Source of the DNA: Chloroflexota bacterium
Lineage (GTDB): Bacteria > Chloroflexota > UBA6077 > CF-72
Reading direction: 5' to 3'
Length of the DNA: 5,452 bases
NCBI GenBank assembly: GCA_019247135.1
Contig: JAFAPL010000269.1
Coordinates: 1 to 5,452 of the forward strand
Part shown: positions 4,959-5,452 of the stretch, in pieces
Position numbering within the stretch: position 1 is the first letter of the stretch
Layout: every line of letters begins with the position of its first letter
The notes under the pieces: generated by a model
Told to the model about the DNA's origin: nothing
The model's database searches: none
What the model saw: the letters and a program-made list of their open reading frames with translations, nothing else
Position numbers and translations under genes: made by a program

Positions 4959-5452
4959 CCGACGTATGGATGGGCTGGGGCGTGCATGGCGCGCGAGCGC
5001 TGGCCGCCGTGGCCGACGTCGTCGTTGTCGTGGACGTACTGTCGTTCTCGACGTGTGTCGACGTCGCGTGCGCGCGCCGCGCGTTCATTGTGCCTTGCGC
5101 ACCTGACGACGTACCCCGCCGGGTTGACCGTGTTGCGGTCTCGCGCACGGCCGTGACGCAGGCCGAGCCGTACTCGCTCTCGCCTGCATCGTTGCGGGAC
5201 ATCGAGACGGGGACCCGGCTGGCATTGCCGTCGCCAAACGGCTCAGCCATTTCGGCAGCATGCGGAGGGATCTACGCCCAGGTGTTCGCCGGCTGCCTGC
5301 GCAATGCGACGGCCGTCGCGCAGGCGACACGTGGCCGCGTCGCGGTGATCGCCGCGGGCGAGCGCTGGCCGGATCGATCGCTGAGGCCCGCCGTCGAGGA
5401 CCTCATCGGCGCGGGCGCGGTCATCAATGCCCTCGAGGGCGTGCGCAGCGTC
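4955..5452 (+). CDS. comB: ComB-family 2-phosphosulfolactate phosphatase (cut by window edge)
   Basis: The ATG at 4955 overlaps the rhomboid stop (ATGA), and the frame stays open for 166 codons to the window end. Family members are about 230-250 residues, so roughly the last third is missing. Recognisable blocks are VVVVVDVLSFST (22-33), YSLSPASL (73-80), GTRLALPSPNGS (86-97), AGCLRNA (112-118) and AGERWPDRSLRPAVEDLIGAG (134-154). In methanogens ComB removes phosphate from 2-phosphosulfolactate in coenzyme M synthesis, using magnesium. Many bacteria without coenzyme M carry this LSFST/AGERW variant, whose real substrate is not settled, so the symbol marks the family rather than a proven reaction. 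The stretch between the DVLSFST and SLSPASL blocks looks short by a few residues compared with what I recall of relatives. No separate ribosome site is visible; translation probably depends on the rhomboid gene. Predicted cytoplasmic. Confidence 0.85.
   Translation, partial: MTDVWMGWGVHGARALAAVADVVVVVDVLSFSTCVDVACARRAFIVPCAPDDVPRRVDRVAVSRTAVTQAEPYSLSPASLRDIETGTRLALPSPNGSAISAACGGIYAQVFAGCLRNATAVAQATRGRVAVIAAGERWPDRSLRPAVEDLIGAGAVINALEGVRSV

Overview
The window comes from a high-GC bacterium with strong G/C preference at third codon positions, dense gene packing and occasional GTG starts. I cannot place it firmly. A bacterial glutamic (G1) peptidase, an actinobacterial/Chloroflexota-type 2-phosphosulfolactate phosphatase variant, a Q/N/G-rich membrane protein and a rhomboid with a YggT-like tail together lean towards Chloroflexota, with Actinomycetota the next choice. 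This is an inference from gene content, not from a marker gene.

Layout. At the left edge, on the minus strand, is the N-terminal part of a PHP-domain phosphoesterase (about 215 down to 1, cut by the window). A divergent, gene-free region of about 300 bases (216-519) follows. It holds a perfect 12-bp-stem hairpin (278-304), three 12-bp-spaced GCGTCACG direct repeats (370-403), an 8-bp inverted repeat (425-456) and a possible -10 box (469-474). Four plus-strand genes then run to the right edge: a membrane-anchored G1 peptidase with an NTF2-like domain (520-1998), a three-helix membrane protein with a very long Gln/Asn/Gly/Ser-rich tail (2122-3897), a rhomboid intramembrane serine protease with a C-terminal YggT-like module (3954-4958), and the start of a ComB-family phosphatase (4955-5452, cut by the window).

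How the genes relate. The rhomboid and comB overlap by ATGA and are almost certainly translationally coupled. The rhomboid follows the Q/N/G-rich gene by 56 bp, and that gene follows the peptidase by 123 bp. All four could be co-transcribed, but the two larger gaps each hold an inverted repeat that could mark a control point. Three successive genes encode envelope proteins: an outward-facing acid-type peptidase, a membrane protein with an extended low-complexity tail, and an intramembrane protease. A shared envelope role is plausible but not shown. The most unusual points are the 10-bp perfect inverted repeat whose 3' arm contains the rhomboid GTG start codon, the rhomboid-YggT fusion, and the TM + NTF2-like + proline-repeat + G1 peptidase architecture. 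I see no mobile element, CRISPR array, tRNA or rRNA.
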